This document shows, in pieces, positions 61,226-64,000 of a stretch of 64,000 bases of DNA. The position numbers were made by a program, and so were the translations under genes. The notes below the pieces were generated by a model. That model saw only the letters and a program-made list of their open reading frames with translations. It ran no database searches and was not told where the DNA came from. This stretch comes from Mangrovivirga cuniculi. GTDB lineage: Bacteria; Bacteroidota; Bacteroidia; Cytophagales; Cyclobacteriaceae. Position 1 is the stretch's first letter; each line of letters opens with the position of its first letter. Location of the stretch: positions 496,001-560,000 of the forward strand of contig NZ_CP028923.1 in assembly GCF_005166025.1 (NCBI RefSeq), in the 5' to 3' direction.

Positions 61226-64000
61226 TCAACTTTCGATAATGACACATTTATTGTTGTTGACGTCTTCTTCAACTGTTTTGAATTTAACGTCTTTTTTAAC
61301 AGTTCCGTCTGTATACTGTACAGTAACTTTGTCATTTCTTCCGGCAACCTTTTCAGATTTCATCGGTTGAACCTTTTGTGCCGGAGGTCTGTTTCCTTGT
61401 GGAGGTGCTGCCTGACCTTGTCTGCTCAGTAAAGAACCACTGTCTTCTTTAGACTCTTTAAGTTTCTGTCTTTTTGCCTGGTGAGCAGCTTTTACCTCAT
61501 CAGCTTCCTGTACAGGCAAGTTCGCCTTGAGTAAAAACGAGATTGTCTCTTCATTAAGCCTTGCAACGAATTTCTTAAACAATTCAAAACCTTCGAACTT
61601 ATAGATCAATAAAGGGTCTTTTTGTTCGTAAACAGCATTTTGAACTGACTGCTTAAGGTCGTCCATATCTCGAAGGTGTTCCTTCCAGTTTTGATCTATC
61701 AGAGCCAGAGTGATCATTTTTTCCATAGAATTGATCAGCTCATCGCATTCTGTTTCAACATTTCTTTTCAGGTTAGTTGAAATACCAATTTGCTTTTTAC
61801 CGTCAGTAAAAGGCACCAGAATTTCTTCAACCGTAGCGCCTCTTTCTTCAAATACTTTCTGAATAATCGGATAAGCTTTTTCCCTGATCAACTGATTTTT
61901 TTTATCGTATTCTTTCAGTGAAATCTCATATAATTCCTCTGTCAGTTTATCTGCAGGAGTGCTTTTAAGTTTATCTTCATCAAAAGGAGGTTCGATTCCA
62001 AGAGTACTTAAGCAAGCAAAATTGAAAGACTCGATGTCTTCGATACCTTTATACATTGCAATAATGTCTTCTGAGGTATCATAAAGCATATTTAAAATAT
62101 CAACTTTTAATCTCTCACCAAACAGGGCGTTCTTACGTCGCTTGTAGATCACTTCCCTCTGTGAGTTCATCACATCATCATACTCAAGAAGCCTCTTTCT
62201 GATTCCGAAGTTATTTTCCTCAACTTTCTTCTGAGCTCGTTCGATTGATTTGGAGATCATACTATGTTGTATCACCTCACCCTCTTTAAGTCCCATTCGG
62301 TCCATCCATTTAGAAACTCTGTCCGAACCGAACAGACGCATCAGGTTATCTTCAAGAGAAACATAAAATTGAGAAGATCCCGGGTCTCCCTGTCTACCGG
62401 CACGACCTCTAAGCTGTCTGTCAACCCTTCTTGATTCGTGTCTTTCCGTACCGATGATAGCAAGTCCTCCGGCTTCTTTTGACTCAGGAGTAAGCTTAAT
62501 ATCCGTACCACGACCGGCCATGTTGGTTGCGATCGTCACAGTGCCCGGTTTTCCTGCTTCAGCAACAACATCAGCTTCTTTAGCGTGCTGCTTCGCATTT
62601 AATACCTGGTGCTTAATGTTTCTTAATTTAAGCATACGACTCAGGATCTCACTGATCTCTACAGAAGTAGTACCCACAAGAACAGGCCTTCCGGCATCTG
62701 TCAGTCGTACAATTTCATCAACTACTGCATTAAACTTCTCTCTTACAGTTTTATAAACGAGATCCTCACGATCATCTCTGACGATTGGTCTGTTTGTTGG
62801 AATTACAACTACATCCAGTTTGTAGATTTCCCAGAACTCTCCGGCTTCAGTCTCTGCTGTACCAGTCATACCAGCCAGCTTGTGATACATTCTGAAATAA
62901 TTCTGTAGGGTGATTGTAGCGTATGTTTGAGTTGCGTCCTCAACTTTTACATTTTCTTTCGCTTCAATTGCCTGGTGTAAGCCGTCAGAATAGCGACGCC
63001 CTTCCATTACACGACCGGTCTGCTCATCAACGATTTTAACTTTGTCGTCAACGATAATATACTCAGTGTCTTTTTCGTATAAGGCATAAGCTCTTAATAA
63101 CTGGTTAACAGAGTGGATTCTCTGTGATTTTACTGAGTAATCACTGATAATGCTTTCCTTTTTCTCGTGAAGCTCATCTTTGCTGAGGCTTTCATCTTTT
63201 TCAAGGTTAGCTATTTCAGTACCAATATCAGGCATGATAAAGAAATTAGGATCTTCATCCTCCTTAGTAATTCTCTCAATACCTTTTTCAGTCAGTTCTA
63301 TTGAGTTAGTTTTTTCCTCAATTGTAAAATATAATGGAGCATCAGCCTCAGGCATCAGCTTTTGGTTTTCTGCAAGGTAAATATTCTCAGTTTTCTGCAG
63401 GATTGTTTTGATACCAGTCTGGCTGAGATATTTGATCAAAGGTTTGTACTTAGGAAGACCTCTGTAAGCACGGAATAAAGAAAGTCCACCTTCTTTTTCA
63501 TTACCTTCAGCTATTAGCTTTTTTGCTTCTTGCAGGTATTGAGAAACAAGTTTTTTCTGAGCCTCAAATAATCCTGATAATCTTGGCTTCAGGTCATAAA
63601 ACTCATGCTCATCTCCTTTAGGTATCGGACCAGAAATAATAAGTGGGGTTCTGGCATCATCGACTAACACGGAGTCAACCTCATCGATCATTGCAAAGTG
63701 GTGTCTTCGCTGAACAAGGTCACCGGTTTCGCGAGCCATGTTATCTCTCAGGTAATCGAAACCAAACTCATTATTGGTACCATAGGTAATGTCTGCTTTG
63801 TAAGCCTGTCGTCTTTCTTCAGAGTTAGGCTGGTATTTATCAATACAGTCTACCTGCATACCATGAAACTGAAAAATAGGAGCCATCCACTCACTATCAC
63901 GTTTCGCGAGGTAGTCGTTAACTGTAACAATATGCACACCTCTTCTTGCTAGAGCATTCAAAAATGCTGGTAGCGTAGCAACAAGAGTTTTACCTTCACC
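61226..64000 (-). CDS. secA: Preprotein translocase ATPase SecA (5' end outside window)
   Basis: About 924 residues are present; the gene continues past 64000, where [15 protein letters not shown] is the Walker A region. Other motifs are [32 protein letters not shown] (motif II and following), [22 protein letters not shown] and [25 protein letters not shown]. The C-terminal end reads [20 protein letters not shown] and ends in CVIIES, with no CPCGSGKKYKNC zinc motif, so this is the SecA form without zinc-binding tail common in Cytophagales. It drives Sec export of the many signal-peptide proteins of this window. Confidence 0.96.
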   Translation of the reverse strand, partial: GEGKTLVATLPAFLNALARRGVHIVTVNDYLAKRDSEWMAPIFQFHGMQVDCIDKYQPNSEERRQAYKADITYGTNNEFGFDYLRDNMARETGDLVQRRHHFAMIDEVDSVLVDDARTPLIISGPIPKGDEHEFYDLKPRLSGLFEAQKKLVSQYLQEAKKLIAEGNEKEGGLSLFRAYRGLPKYKPLIKYLSQTGIKTILQKTENIYLAENQKLMPEADAPLYFTIEEKTNSIELTEKGIERITKEDEDPNFFIMPDIGTEIANLEKDESLSKDELHEKKESIISDYSVKSQRIHSVNQLLRAYALYEKDTEYIIVDDKVKIVDEQTGRVMEGRRYSDGLHQAIEAKENVKVEDATQTYATITLQNYFRMYHKLAGMTGTAETEAGEFWEIYKLDVVVIPTNRPIVRDDREDLVYKTVREKFNAVVDEIVRLTDAGRPVLVGTTSVEISEILSRMLKLRNIKHQVLNAKQHAKEADVVAEAGKPGTVTIATNMAGRGTDIKLTPESKEAGGLAIIGTERHESRRVDRQLRGRAGRQGDPGSSQFYVSLEDNLMRLFGSDRVSKWMDRMGLKEGEVIQHSMISKSIERAQKKVEENNFGIRKRLLEYDDVMNSQREVIYKRRKNALFGERLKVDILNMLYDTSEDIIAMYKGIEDIESFNFACLSTLGIEPPFDEDKLKSTPADKLTEELYEISLKEYDKKNQLIREKAYPIIQKVFEERGATVEEILVPFTDGKKQIGISTNLKRNVETECDELINSMEKMITLALIDQNWKEHLRDMDDLKQSVQNAVYEQKDPLLIYKFEGFELFKKFVARLNEETISFLLKANLPVQEADEVKAAHQAKRQKLKESKEDSGSLLSRQGQAAPPQGNRPPAQKVQPMKSEKVAGRNDKVTVQYTDGTVKKDVKFKTVEEDVNNNKCVIIES

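Overview
The window looks like a chromosomal segment of a gliding-type bacterium of the phylum Bacteroidota, most likely order Cytophagales. The evidence is three gliding-motility genes (gldB, gldD, gldE), a DUF4270 lipoprotein, an AURKAIP1/COX24-type 29-residue basic protein next to rne, a short single-domain GT5 protein beside panC, a SecA without the usual zinc-binding tail, AT-rich DNA, and several TAnnTTTG promoter boxes (the Bacteroidota -7 element). The finer taxonomic placement is inference. There is no phage, insertion sequence, CRISPR array or obvious genomic island. Apart from the tRNA spacer region, no gene-free stretch exceeds about 300 bases.

Layout. 1-3147 (minus): a GT5-like protein, a DUF4270 lipoprotein and the start of glmS. 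3270-6691 (plus): panC, panD, an LPG-synthase/flippase-type membrane protein, the heptose-phosphate nucleotidyltransferase and a YugP-type zinc protease, tightly packed. 6742-8966: an acyl-CoA dehydrogenase and an AraC-type regulator. 8949-10448 (minus): a PcrB/GGGPS ether-lipid synthase with two small membrane-associated proteins. 10551-13676: two divergent Na/Pi-cotransporter paralogues, then an orphan HAMP-GAF-PAS sensor and recG. 18038-24947: an SCP2 protein, a GNAT acetyltransferase, and a beta-oxidation cluster made of a frame-disrupted marR, a fused hydratase/dehydrogenase, a thiolase and an acyl-CoA dehydrogenase. 25063-29055: a lipoprotein, a TrmH-type methyltransferase and mutS. 29085-29417: tRNA-Gly(GCC) and tRNA-Leu(UAA), each followed by its own terminator.

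29512-37588: an M16 protease, an orphan MoxR ATPase, RlpA, DsbD and an M20 dipeptidase. 37628-42430: a 1600-residue exported protein that I do not recognise. 42504-47003 (minus): prmA, tpiA and a frame-disrupted uvrA. 47244-51168: an ECF sigma factor with a small overlapping partner, asnB and a glycosyltransferase. 51169-55193 (minus): gldB, rne, the tiny basic protein, a TPR protein and an HU/IHF protein. 55345-58877 (plus): mutY, ssb, gldE, gldD. 58880-64000 (minus): DUF1684, an M20 amidohydrolase, a SPOR lipoprotein and secA, which runs off the window end.

Themes: envelope biogenesis and export, fatty-acid breakdown, DNA repair and gliding. The observations most worth following are the giant exported protein with an internal winged-helix-like segment, the two frame breaks at A6 runs (marR and uvrA), a perfect 14-bp palindrome in the marR promoter, and the two-tRNA locus with an internal terminator. 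I found no clearly new multi-gene system; most of the window is conserved core genome.
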